From assembly GCF_007830635.1 (NCBI RefSeq), contig NZ_VLLA01000004.1, positions 1-64,000 of the forward strand: a stretch of DNA of 64,000 nucleotides. The letters are read 5' to 3'. The notes under the pieces are model-generated. The model was given only the letters and a program-made list of their open reading frames with translations. It did no database searches and was not told the origin of the DNA. Both the position numbers and the translations under genes were made by a program. The DNA comes from Bradyrhizobium huanghuaihaiense. Its GTDB lineage: Bacteria > Pseudomonadota > Alphaproteobacteria > Rhizobiales > Xanthobacteraceae. Shown in pieces: positions 35,081 to 43,587 of the stretch (positions are counted from its first letter, which is position 1; each line of letters begins with the position of its first letter).

Positions 35081-35995
35081 ATGACCGAACCCGCCTATGT
35101 CGCTGTGGATTGGGGCACCAGCAGTTTTCGCCTGTGGCTGGTCGATCGCGCCGGCCAGGTGCTGGCCGAGCGCCGCAGCGGCGAGGGCATGCTGGCCGCG
35201 GCGAAGGCTGGCTTTGCCGGTGTGCTGCAATCACATCTTGCTGCAGTCGAGGCACCCGCGCACCTGCCGGTTCTCGTCTGCGGCATGGCCGGCGCGAAGA
35301 CCGGCTGGGTCGAGGCCGGTTATGTCGACACGCCGGCGTCGCTCGCCGCCATCCTGAAGCACGCCGCGCGCGTGCCGGGCGAGGCGCGCGATATCCGCAT
35401 CCTGCCGGGCATCGCGCAGCGCGATGCCAAGGCGCCGGACGTGATGCGCGGCGAGGAGACGCAGTTGCTTGGCGCGCTCGGTCTTCAGGCCGCCGGCGAG
35501 GCGCTGGTCTGCATGCCCGGAACGCATTCGAAATGGGTGCGGGTGACTGATGGCACGGTCATGCGGTTTTCCACCTTCATGACCGGCGAGCTCTTCAGCG
35601 TGGTCTCGCGCGAGACCATCCTCTCGCTCGCGGTTGCCGGCGCCGATGATGCCGAGAACGTTGCGAGCTTCAAGACGGCGGTGAAATCTGCGTATGAAGC
35701 ACCCGCCTTTGCGGCGAACCTGCTGTTCGGCGCGCGCGCACGGCAGCTGCTGTTCGGCGGCACGCCGGCTGCGGCGCGCGAAACGCTGTCGGGCACCTTG
35801 ATCGGTGCCGAGCTGGCGGCAGGGCTTACCGGCACGGTACCGAAAGCCGGCATCACGCTGGTTGCCTCGGGTCGCCTGGCAACGCTGTACCGGCACGCCT
35901 TCGACGCCCTGTCGGTCACCGTGCAGCCGATCGATGCGGATGAAGCGGTCCGCCGTGGCCTGTCGATGGCGGCAGCGGCGATCTGGACGAAATAG
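35081..35995 (+). CDS. dgoK: 2-dehydro-3-deoxygalactonokinase
   Basis: The 304-residue kinase phosphorylates 2-keto-3-deoxygalactonate at C6 in the De Ley-Doudoroff galactonate pathway. It has an N-terminal ATPase loop (VAVDWGTSSFRLWLVD), the family CMPGTHSKWVRV segment and RFSTFMTGELF, typical of DgoK. It lies 13 bp before dgoA, a standard two-gene unit. The upstream gap (34871-35080) shared with the LLM gene should hold a promoter; no regulator or galactonate dehydratase is beside it. Confidence 0.9.
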   Translation: MTEPAYVAVDWGTSSFRLWLVDRAGQVLAERRSGEGMLAAAKAGFAGVLQSHLAAVEAPAHLPVLVCGMAGAKTGWVEAGYVDTPASLAAILKHAARVPGEARDIRILPGIAQRDAKAPDVMRGEETQLLGALGLQAAGEALVCMPGTHSKWVRVTDGTVMRFSTFMTGELFSVVSRETILSLAVAGADDAENVASFKTAVKSAYEAPAFAANLLFGARARQLLFGGTPAAARETLSGTLIGAELAAGLTGTVPKAGITLVASGRLATLYRHAFDALSVTVQPIDADEAVRRGLSMAAAAIWTK

Positions 35996-36008
35996 AAGGA
36001 CTTTTGAG

Positions 36009-36641
36009 ATGAGCGTTCCCTTTCCGCCGATGCAGCGCCCGCTGGTCGCGATCCTCCGTGGCGTCAAGCCCGATGAGACCGAGTCCATCGTTGGCGTGCT
36101 GATCGAGGCCGGCATGACCGCGATCGAGATTCCCCTGAACTCGCCCGATCCGTTCCGCTCGATCGGGCTTGCCGTGAAGCTCGCGCCCGCTGGCGTGCTG
36201 ATCGGCGCCGGCACGGTGCTGACCGCCGCAGACGTCGATCGTCTCAACGATGTCGGCGGCAGGCTGATGGTCTCGCCCAATGTCGACACCGAGGTGCTGG
36301 CGCGCGCGCACCAGCACGGCATGGTGACGTTGCCGGGCGTGTTCTCGCCGACCGAGGCGCTGCTCGCGGCGCGCTCCGGCGCATCGGGCCTGAAATTCTT
36401 TCCGGCGAGTGTGCTCGGTGCATCCGGCATCGCCGCGATCCGCGCCGTGCTGCCGGCAGGCGTGATGATCGCCGCCGTCGGCGGCGTCTCCGACCAGAAC
36501 TTTGCCGAGTACATCAAGGGTGGTGTGACGGCGTTCGGGCTCGGCTCCAGCCTCTACAAGCCCGGCATGAGTGCAGCCGATGTCGCAGCGCGCGCAAAGG
36601 CGACGATCGCGGCCTATGATCGGGCGATTGTGAAAGACTGA
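36009..36641 (+). CDS. dgoA: 2-dehydro-3-deoxy-6-phosphogalactonate aldolase
   Basis: The 210-residue class I aldolase splits KDPGal to pyruvate and glyceraldehyde-3-phosphate. It begins MSVPFPPMQRPLVAILRGVK. Conserved elements are AIEIPLNSPDPF, IGAGTVLT and the Schiff-base Lys in GLKFFPAS, as in KDPG/KDPGal aldolases. It follows dgoK by 13 bp and acts on its product. A longer upstream frame reads through dgoK and was rejected. Confidence 0.92.
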   Translation: MSVPFPPMQRPLVAILRGVKPDETESIVGVLIEAGMTAIEIPLNSPDPFRSIGLAVKLAPAGVLIGAGTVLTAADVDRLNDVGGRLMVSPNVDTEVLARAHQHGMVTLPGVFSPTEALLAARSGASGLKFFPASVLGASGIAAIRAVLPAGVMIAAVGGVSDQNFAEYIKGGVTAFGLGSSLYKPGMSAADVAARAKATIAAYDRAIVKD

Positions 36642-36751
36642 ACCGGCAATAAACTAGCCGTGATCCTCTCGTAGCTTATTGTGCCGCATTGTGTCGCGAT
36701 GCTGAGATTCGAGCATCGTAGACATGCGACTGGCGACAGCAGGAGACCGAC

Positions 36752-38488
36752 ATGGCGATCAACAACGTGGCCGATCTGTTCGTGGCAACGCTCGAACAGG
36801 CCGGCGTCAAGCGCATCTACGGCATCGTCGGCGACAGCCTGAACGCTCTGACCGAGGCGCTGCGACGCCGCGGCACCATCGAATGGATCCATGTCCGCCA
36901 CGAGGAGGTCGCAGCATTCGCGGCAGCGGGCGAAGCCGAGATGACCGGAAGCCTTGCGGTGTGCGCCGGTTCCTGCGGTCCGGGCAATCTGCATCTCATC
37001 AACGGCCTGTTCGATGCGCATCGCAGCCGCGTCCCCGTGCTGGCGATCGCGGCGCAAATTCCGACAGCCGAGATCGGCGGCGGCTATTTCCAGGAGACGC
37101 ACCCGCAGAATCTGTTTCGCGAATGCAGCCATTATTGCGAGCTGGTGTCGGACCCGAGCCAGCTGCCCTACGTGCTGGAAAACGCCATCCGCGCGGCGGT
37201 GGGCCTGCGCGGCGTCGCCGTCGTCGCCATGCCCGGCGATGTGGCCTTCCGCGCGCCGCCCAAGCGCGCGCTGTCGACGGCGCGCGGGCTTGCGCTGGCG
37301 GCACCGAAGGTCGTGCCGCAGACGGATGAGCTGAAAGCCCTGGCGGACCTCCTCAACGGCGCCGAGCGCATCACTCTGTTCTGCGGCCGCGGTTGCGCCG
37401 GCGCGCATGCGCCGCTGATGCAGCTTGCGGAAGCTCTCAAGAGCCCGATCGTGCATGCGCTCGGCGGCAAGGAGCATGTCGAATACGACAACCCGTACGA
37501 CGTCGGCATGACCGGCTTCATCGGCTTCTCCTCCGGCTACGCCGCGATGCACGCCTGCGACGCGCTGGTGATGCTTGGCACCGATTTTCCCTACAAGCAG
37601 TTCTTCCCGACCGACGCGAAGGTCGCGCAGGTCGACATCCGTCCGGAAAATCTCGGGCGGCGCTGCAGGATCGACCTTGGCCTCGTCGGTGACGTCAAGC
37701 TGACCATCGAGGCACTGCTGCCGCTGCTCAAGTCCAAGACCCAGCGCCGGCATCTCGACGATGCCATCGCCCACTACAAGAAGGCGCGCGAAGGTCTGGA
37801 CTCGCTCGCCAGGGGCACGCCGGGCAGCAAGCCGATCCATCCGCAATATCTCGCAAAGGTCATCAGCGACCACGCCTCCGACGACGCCGTGTTCACCGCC
37901 GATGTCGGCACGCCGACGGTGTGGGCCGCGCGCTATCTCGACATGAACGGGCGGCGCCGGCTGATCGGCTCCTTCGTGCACGGCTCGATGGCCAATGCGA
38001 TGCCGCAGGCGATCGGCGCGCAGGCCGCCCAGCCCGGCCGTCAGGTGATCTCGCTGTCGGGCGACGGCGGCTTCACCATGCTGATGGGCGACCTCATCAC
38101 GCTGACGCAGATGAAGCTGCCGGTGAAGGTGGTCGTCTTCAACAATGGCGTGCTCGGCTTCGTCGCGCTGGAGATGAAGGCGGCCGGCTTTGTCGACACC
38201 AATGTCGATCTGGAGAACCCCGACTTCGCCGCCATGGCCCGCGCGATGGGCATCTTTGCCAAGCGCGTCGAGGATCCCGGCGAGCTTCCGGGCGCGATGA
38301 AGGAGATGCTGGCCCATAACGGACCTGCGCTGCTCGACGTCGTCACCGCCAAGCAGGAGCTGTCGATGCCCCCGACCATCACGCCCGAGCAGATCAAAGG
38401 CTTCAGCCTCTGGGTGCTGCGCGCCGTGATGAACGGTCGTGGCGACGAGGTGCTCGATCTCGCGAAGACGAATTTGCTGCCGCGCTAA
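36752..38488 (+). CDS. poxB: Thiamine-diphosphate pyruvate oxidase (ubiquinone-type)
   Basis: The 578-residue ThDP enzyme matches PoxB, which oxidises pyruvate to acetate and CO2 with electrons passed to quinone. An N-terminal pyrimidine domain has the catalytic Glu ([15 protein letters not shown]). The FAD/central domain follows, and the ThDP-binding motif [20 protein letters not shown]...VVFNNG is intact. AGGAG precedes the ATG. It starts 110 bp after dgoA, whose aldolase makes pyruvate, so they might share a route, though co-transcription is unproven. Related ThDP enzymes (acetolactate synthase) are a less likely alternative. Confidence 0.88.
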   Translation: MAINNVADLFVATLEQAGVKRIYGIVGDSLNALTEALRRRGTIEWIHVRHEEVAAFAAAGEAEMTGSLAVCAGSCGPGNLHLINGLFDAHRSRVPVLAIAAQIPTAEIGGGYFQETHPQNLFRECSHYCELVSDPSQLPYVLENAIRAAVGLRGVAVVAMPGDVAFRAPPKRALSTARGLALAAPKVVPQTDELKALADLLNGAERITLFCGRGCAGAHAPLMQLAEALKSPIVHALGGKEHVEYDNPYDVGMTGFIGFSSGYAAMHACDALVMLGTDFPYKQFFPTDAKVAQVDIRPENLGRRCRIDLGLVGDVKLTIEALLPLLKSKTQRRHLDDAIAHYKKAREGLDSLARGTPGSKPIHPQYLAKVISDHASDDAVFTADVGTPTVWAARYLDMNGRRRLIGSFVHGSMANAMPQAIGAQAAQPGRQVISLSGDGGFTMLMGDLITLTQMKLPVKVVVFNNGVLGFVALEMKAAGFVDTNVDLENPDFAAMARAMGIFAKRVEDPGELPGAMKEMLAHNGPALLDVVTAKQELSMPPTITPEQIKGFSLWVLRAVMNGRGDEVLDLAKTNLLPR

Positions 38489-38850
38489 CTGCGCTTCACC
38501 GACGGCGCGGGCAGTTGCTCGTGGCGGCGCTGGAAGCGCTGCCAGTGCAGCACGATGCCGATCAGCAGGGCCGGGGCGAAGCCGAGCACGATCAGGAAAT
38601 GCGGCAGCTCCTTCTGCGAGATGAAGGCGATGGCGATATCCGAGATCAGCCAGAGTGCCGCGAAGATCACTGCGAAATCCGTGCGCGGGCAGCGCAGATA
38701 GTAAAACACGGCGGTGATGACGATGGCGGGCCCGATCGCGATGGCGATCATGATCGCCGTCAGCTCCTTCGGAGTCAGCGCGTCGAGCACCATCGAGGCG
38801 AGCAGCCAGATCGCAGCGAACATGGCGATGATGTCGATCGGATGCCGCAA
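38485..38850 (-). CDS. Small four-helix membrane protein, hypothetical
   Basis: The 121-residue protein has four hydrophobic segments: [60 protein letters not shown] and [20 protein letters not shown]. The first and third resemble each other (AAxWLL/AALWLI), suggesting an internal two-helix duplication. It ends [14 protein letters not shown]. Its stop overlaps the poxB stop by a few bases in convergent orientation. Function unknown. Confidence 0.7.
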   Translation of the reverse strand: MRHPIDIIAMFAAIWLLASMVLDALTPKELTAIMIAIAIGPAIVITAVFYYLRCPRTDFAVIFAALWLISDIAIAFISQKELPHFLIVLGFAPALLIGIVLHWQRFQRRHEQLPAPSVKRS

Positions 38851-38918
38851 CCCAATACCTCTCGCAGGAACTGCGCTATCGTTGTGGCCCGGTTCCCCTC
38901 CGTCAAGGGAAAATACGT

Positions 38919-39827
38919 CTATTCCTCGTCACTTCCGGGCGTCGGCCGCAGCATGAAATGACCGAAGGCGGTGGCGATCGGCTTGTCCGCATCGTCCTGC
39001 CAGGCACGCGCCTCGAAGGCGACGATGCGACGGCCCTGCTTCACGATCGAGACGTTGGCAAAGGTATCGAGCGCGCGGCCGGAACGGAGATAGTTGACAG
39101 TGAGTCCGATCGGCTTGGGCGGCGTGGCGGCGCCGAGCTCGCGCGCGACCCCGATGATGGCCGTGGTCTCGAGGAAGGCGCCGGTCATGCCGCCATGGAT
39201 CGCGGGCAGGATCGGATTGCCGATGATCTTTGGCGAGAACGGCATGGTCAGCGTGCCGTCGTCGTTGACGCGGATGCCGAGAGCGCGCGCGAACGGGCTG
39301 CGTGCGAACGGACCATCGGGATCCTCAGGCGCCTCGAGCGTCGGAATGCTGCGCGCATCCATCCGGCGGTCGGCGAGCATGTTGGTGCGGTTGGCGCCGA
39401 TCATGAAGCAGGCGGTCGCGGTCGCGACCGGATCGTCCTCGGATTCCTGATAGGCGGTGGAGCGCACGAAGGCGATCGAGCGCGTGGTGCGGTAGCAGAC
39501 CGAATGCGCCTTGATGTCGAGGCCGGGCGTCGCCGGCTTCTGGTAGTCGATCCGCAGGTCGAGGGTTGCGATGGCGCGCGTGCCGTCGAGCGAGAGTTGC
39601 ACAGCCATGCCGCAGCTCTCGTCCAGCATCGCGGTGACGACGCCGCCATGCAGAACGCCGGTCTCGGTGTCGCCGACGAAGACGGGACGGTAGGGCAGGC
39701 TGGACCAGGCCTCGCCAGGTGCGAAGCGGTCGAGCTGGAGCCCGCTGATATGGCCGTAGTCGGAGCGGCGGCCCTTGATGGCCTCGGCGAGTTCCTCGAA
39801 CGGGAGCGTGGCAGGTGCAGTGGACAT
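38919..39827 (-). CDS. Tandem-hotdog PaaI-like acyl-CoA thioesterase
   Basis: The 302-residue protein carries two hotdog domains. The first (about 1-150) has the motif GVLHGGVVTAMLDESCG, the second (about 175-300) IHGGMTGAFLETTAIIGVA. Both contain the HGG(x)-(x)-E/D catalytic region of PaaI-type thioesterases, which hydrolyse acyl-CoA. Two-in-one fusions are less common than single domains. It probably acts with the local acyl-CoA enzymes, but its substrate is unknown. It starts MSTAPATLPFEELAEAIK. Confidence 0.85.
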   Translation of the reverse strand: MSTAPATLPFEELAEAIKGRRSDYGHISGLQLDRFAPGEAWSSLPYRPVFVGDTETGVLHGGVVTAMLDESCGMAVQLSLDGTRAIATLDLRIDYQKPATPGLDIKAHSVCYRTTRSIAFVRSTAYQESEDDPVATATACFMIGANRTNMLADRRMDARSIPTLEAPEDPDGPFARSPFARALGIRVNDDGTLTMPFSPKIIGNPILPAIHGGMTGAFLETTAIIGVARELGAATPPKPIGLTVNYLRSGRALDTFANVSIVKQGRRIVAFEARAWQDDADKPIATAFGHFMLRPTPGSDEE

Positions 39828-39977
39828 GGCGCTGTTCTAGACCAGTGCCCGCCGCCGCGCAAAACCCGATACGCCTCGCCCGGGACGCCGGCCCCGGGGG
39901 GCGGTTTGGCCTCGACAGGGCAGGCCAAAGCAACGATGGTGGGCGCTTCGTTCGTCCAATGCCCGCAAGGAGCGCCC

Positions 39978-40295
39978 ATGACCGACCCCGAGACACCCGG
40001 CACCACCCAGGGGCTCGCCACCATTTCGACCTCGAGCTCGGAGCGGGCGCCGATCATCTATTTCGACGGGGCATCGTGCTTCGGCCATCACAATGGTGCG
40101 ATCCAGATCGAGCTCGCCGCGAACCTGTTGATGCCGGTCGGCGCCGCCGTCAGGGTCGACGTGGTCCAGACCGCGCATCTGCGCTGCAGTGTCCCTGCAG
40201 CGCTCGCGCTACGCGAAGCGCTCGACAAGGCGCTCGCGATGTACAAGCAGGGCCAGCAGCAGCCCGCGGAGGACATTCCGGCGGTGAAGAACTGA
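39978..40295 (+). CDS. Hypothetical protein
   Basis: The 105-residue protein starts MTDPETPGTTQGLATISTSS. An AAGGAG site supports the ATG at 39978. The core reads YFDGASCFGHHNGAIQIELA and RVDVVQTAHLRCSVPAALAL, followed by a helix and a Gln-rich tail. No signal or membrane segment. Family not recognised; a small beta-domain protein. It diverges from the thioesterase gene. Confidence 0.65.
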   Translation: MTDPETPGTTQGLATISTSSSERAPIIYFDGASCFGHHNGAIQIELAANLLMPVGAAVRVDVVQTAHLRCSVPAALALREALDKALAMYKQGQQQPAEDIPAVKN

Positions 40296-40369
40296 AGGCC
40301 GTCGCGCGGGCCTGCATGGTTCTCGCGGCGACGCGAAGCGTCGTCCGTAGACGCGCCGCGAGGCGGCGC

Positions 40370-40454
40370 TCCTCACCATGAGGGTCTGACATTCTCGCCA
40401 CGAAACGAGACCTCATCCTGAGGGCCCGCCAACGGCGGGCGTCTCGAAGGATGG
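40370..40454. repeat. Palindromic repeat, family G
   Basis: CCTCACCATGAGGGTCTG and CCTCATCCTGAGGGCCCGCC...GGCGGGCGTCTCGAAGGATGG form paired short hairpins. This CCTCATCCTGAGG...CTCGAAGGATGG arrangement is, from memory, a frequent Bradyrhizobium intergenic element. Only one copy was seen in the window. Confidence 0.7.
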
Positions 40455-40491
40455 CCGCAAGCGTGGGGCCTACGAAACAAATAGTCCCGCT

Positions 40492-41961
40492 TCAGCCGAC
40501 ATGCACCTTGGGCTTCTTGCCGCCGTTCCACTTGCCGTCGAGCGCGCGCTCGATCTGGGCGGCGAGCTGCAAGAGCAGGCCGTCATTGGCCTGCTTGGCG
40601 ATGGCCTGGATGCCGAGCGGCAGGCCGTGGTCTTGCGCTGCCATCGGCATCGAGATTGCGGGCATGCCGCAGAGATTGGCGAGCGGCGTGAAGGCGAAGA
40701 AGCGCCAGAGATTGCCGAACCAGTCGAGCACATCAGGATTGTCGGAGATGGTGAGATATTCCCTGGTGCCGACCTTCGGCGTCGGCAGCGCGGTGATCGG
40801 CGTCAGGATCACGTCCCACTGCTCGAAGAACGCGCCGAAGCTGCGTGACGTCGTGTTGAACACGCCCTGCATCTTCGCCCGTTCGGCGAAGGTCGTGTGG
40901 CGGCCGGCCTCCCAGATGCGGATGTTCATGGGCTCGATCAGATCTTCCGGCGGCTTTTCCAGCCCGCGCGCGGCGAGCATGTTGGAGATCACCACCGCGA
41001 AATTCGAGATGTAGCAGGTGGTCTGCGCCGCGAAGGCCGCGCGGAAGTCGAGCTCGGGCAGCGCGTAGTCGACGTGATGGCCGAGGCCTTCGAGGAAACG
41101 GCCGGTCTTCTCCAGCTCGGCGGCGATCTCGGGCGTCGCGGTGTAATCGCCCCAGGTGTGCGACAGCGCGATGCGAAGTTTCGTCGGATCGCGCTTGATC
41201 ATTTCCGAATAAGGCTGCGCCGTGGTCCAGAACGGCATGAACTCGCCGGGCGCGGGCCCGCGCGCGTGATCGACGAAGGCGGCGGTGTCGCGCACCGAGC
41301 GCGACTGGCAGCCCTGGATCGAGACGAGGCCGGTGAGGTCGGACATGTGCGGCGCCAGCGAGAACACGCCGCGCGAGACCTTCAAGCCGATATTGCCGTT
41401 GACGCCGGCGGGAATGCGGATCGAGCCGCCACCGTCGGTCGCATGCGCGATCGGCACCACGCCGGCCGCGACCATCGCGGCGCTGCCCGCCGACGAGCCG
41501 CAGGTGGTGTAGTCGGTATTCCAGGGATTGCGCGTGACGTAGACGGCGGGATTGTCGGCCGAGCTGCAGACGCCGAATTCCGGCGTCGTGGTGCGTCCGA
41601 TCAGGTTGAGCCCCGCCTGGCGGAATTTGCCGGTGAGGAACGTGTCCGCCGCGGCGCGATTGCCGCGCATCAACAGCGAGCCCATCTCCTGGAGCCGGCC
41701 CTTCATGGTCGGTCCCAGGTCCTTCATCAGGAAGGGCAGGCCGGCGAACGGACCTGCGAGATTGGCGCCGTCCTTGGCGGGATCGGCGATCACGTCCTCG
41801 AACAGCTCGACCACGCCCGACAGCGCCGGATTGACCTTGGCGACGCCCGCAGCAGCCTGGCGCGCCAGCTCCTTCGCCGTCAGCTCGCCTTTGCGGACGC
41901 GGGCCGCCAGCGCCACGCCATCGTGCTGCGCCCATTCATTCCAGCTCATCGGCAAAGTCAT
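40492..41961 (-). CDS. Amidase signature family enzyme
   Basis: The 489-residue amidase has the Ser-cisSer-Lys set: Lys in PFLMKDLGPTMKG, and the Gly/Ser block CGSSAGSAAMVAAGVVPIAH followed by ATDGGGSIRIPAG, where Ser residues at the family positions are present. It hydrolyses amides to acids and ammonia. It lies 120 bp downstream of a ring-opening amidohydrolase on the same strand, suggesting a shared pathway for an N-heterocycle. The ribosome site is distant, so a start at the internal Met5 is possible. Confidence 0.86.
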   Translation of the reverse strand: MTLPMSWNEWAQHDGVALAARVRKGELTAKELARQAAAGVAKVNPALSGVVELFEDVIADPAKDGANLAGPFAGLPFLMKDLGPTMKGRLQEMGSLLMRGNRAAADTFLTGKFRQAGLNLIGRTTTPEFGVCSSADNPAVYVTRNPWNTDYTTCGSSAGSAAMVAAGVVPIAHATDGGGSIRIPAGVNGNIGLKVSRGVFSLAPHMSDLTGLVSIQGCQSRSVRDTAAFVDHARGPAPGEFMPFWTTAQPYSEMIKRDPTKLRIALSHTWGDYTATPEIAAELEKTGRFLEGLGHHVDYALPELDFRAAFAAQTTCYISNFAVVISNMLAARGLEKPPEDLIEPMNIRIWEAGRHTTFAERAKMQGVFNTTSRSFGAFFEQWDVILTPITALPTPKVGTREYLTISDNPDVLDWFGNLWRFFAFTPLANLCGMPAISMPMAAQDHGLPLGIQAIAKQANDGLLLQLAAQIERALDGKWNGGKKPKVHVG

Positions 41962-42081
41962 GAAGTCAAAATCCCCTTAAGGTGCGGCGCCACCTTTTTC
42001 GCAACGGCCCGCGTGAATCAACTGAGCCGGCGCGAGGGGCAGGGTTGCGCCGGGCGGAGAGGTCGGATGATGCCGGCTCTA

Positions 42082-43191
42082 TCAATCCGACAGTCGTGCG
42101 ATCGCCGCAACCGGGCCGCCGCCGGCCGGCCCCTGATGCTCGGCACCGCCGGACACGTAGACCGCGCCGGTGCCGGCAAGGCCCGCGATCAGGCCGCCGA
42201 CCGCGGCGCGGGCGTGGCGTGTCGAGCTGATGTCGGTGTCCTCGAGCATGGTGTGGCGAAAGCCGCGCACGCTGCCGTCAGGCGAGGCTTCCGCCTTGGC
42301 GAAGATGTTGACGAGCGCGCGGCCCGCGCCGGTTTGCGGTGCGACGCCAAGCCCGACGCTGTTCAATGCCGATACCACAGCCGGCGCGTCGATCGCATCG
42401 TCCATCACCGCGTGCCCGATCTCGAACGCGCTCGCTGACGACTGCGAGTTGCCGAGCACGATGACGACATTGTGCATCAGCTCGATCCCGGACGAGGTCG
42501 ATGCGACGTTCGAGAACAGGTCGTAGCGTCGCAGCACGTCCTCGTCGCGGACGTCGGGGCCGATCTCGCCGAGCGCGACCGCAACCCCCAGCGCGGAGGC
42601 GCCGCGCGAATAGGCCATCGAGCTGTAAGAGCTCGTCGTCGCCGTCTTGTTGCCGCGCGCGTTTGCCGCCGCGACACGCTCGCTGGTCAGCAGCGGACAC
42701 TTGATCTGCACGAAATGCACGTCGGCGGGCTCGAGGATGCCGGCATCCGCCATCGCGGCCTTCACAGCCTTGGCCGTCTCCGCGATCTGTGCGGAGCGCC
42801 CAAGCTCTTCGGGCAGGAAGTCCCGTGTGTGCGCCATGCCGATGCTCAGGCGCTTGCCGGACAGGCCCGCCGGGCGCTCGGCCTCGCGGCGCGTGAACAC
42901 CGTGATATGCCGGCTCAGCACGCCTTCGGTGCCGCCTGACATGACGAAGGCGATGCGCTGCTCGACCGTCTCCGGCGACAGGCCAAGCTTTGGTGCCAGC
43001 GCCGTGCACAGCGCGGCGACGGCGTACTCCCGGGTAAAATCGTTGACGCCGCCGTTGCCCTCGGTCTTGCCGAGAATGGCGAGGATCGACTTCGGATCGA
43101 TCGCGCCGGAGCCGATCATGGCCATCAGGCCGGAGACGTCGCCGGGGCCCGTGGTGGCGACCTTGAAGACGCCGACCGATGTAGTACGCAT
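42082..43191 (-). CDS. Ring-opening amidohydrolase (cyanuric acid hydrolase/barbiturase family)
   Basis: The 369-residue protein belongs to the small AtzD/barbiturase family, which opens cyanuric acid or barbiturate rings using Ser-Lys dyads in a threefold-repeat fold. Repeat signatures are visible: MSGGTEGVLSRH, SSYSSMAYSRGASALGVAVA with Lys in QIKCPLL, and HARAAVGGLIAGLAGTGAV near the end. The ATG at 43191 starts MRTTSVGVFKVATTGPG. Proteins of this family are known in Bradyrhizobium. Whether cyanuric acid or barbiturate is the substrate cannot be decided by eye. Confidence 0.88.
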   Translation of the reverse strand: MRTTSVGVFKVATTGPGDVSGLMAMIGSGAIDPKSILAILGKTEGNGGVNDFTREYAVAALCTALAPKLGLSPETVEQRIAFVMSGGTEGVLSRHITVFTRREAERPAGLSGKRLSIGMAHTRDFLPEELGRSAQIAETAKAVKAAMADAGILEPADVHFVQIKCPLLTSERVAAANARGNKTATTSSYSSMAYSRGASALGVAVALGEIGPDVRDEDVLRRYDLFSNVASTSSGIELMHNVVIVLGNSQSSASAFEIGHAVMDDAIDAPAVVSALNSVGLGVAPQTGAGRALVNIFAKAEASPDGSVRGFRHTMLEDTDISSTRHARAAVGGLIAGLAGTGAVYVSGGAEHQGPAGGGPVAAIARLSD

Positions 43192-43266
43192 GAATGGTGC
43201 TCGTGTGGATTCAGGGGCCCGGCACTGCAAACAGCCGCTGAACCACAGCGTATGTCAATCCCCATC

Positions 43267-43392
43267 GTCGTCCTGGCGAAAGCCAGGACCCATTACCCCA
43301 GGGAGTGGTTTGGCGAAGACTCGTGGCCGGTACTCATACCGTCAGCAATCGATGGATTCCGCGGTATGGGTCCTGGCTTTCGCCAGGACGAC
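43267..43392. repeat. Palindromic repeat, family E (copy 2)
   Basis: GTCGTCCTGGCGAAAGCCAG at the left and CTGGCTTTCGCCAGGACGAC at the right are exact inverted copies, with CCCATTACC and GGTATGGGT inner parts. Same family as 11363-11471 and 55912-56031. Confidence 0.9.
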
Positions 43393-43587
43393 AAGAGGTA
43401 GAGTCCTCGCACCATGAACGCCCGCCGTCCCCACGAATGTGGCGACATCGCATCGATCCAGCAAAAAAATCCTCTGTCGACGGTTGCGCGCCGCACCTTG
43501 ATGAATCAACCTTGGTTGGTCCATAAGCGGCGTCCCGCGGCCAGTGGTTCGCCCCTGCGTCGCGTGCTTGGATAGAGGGATTCTCGC

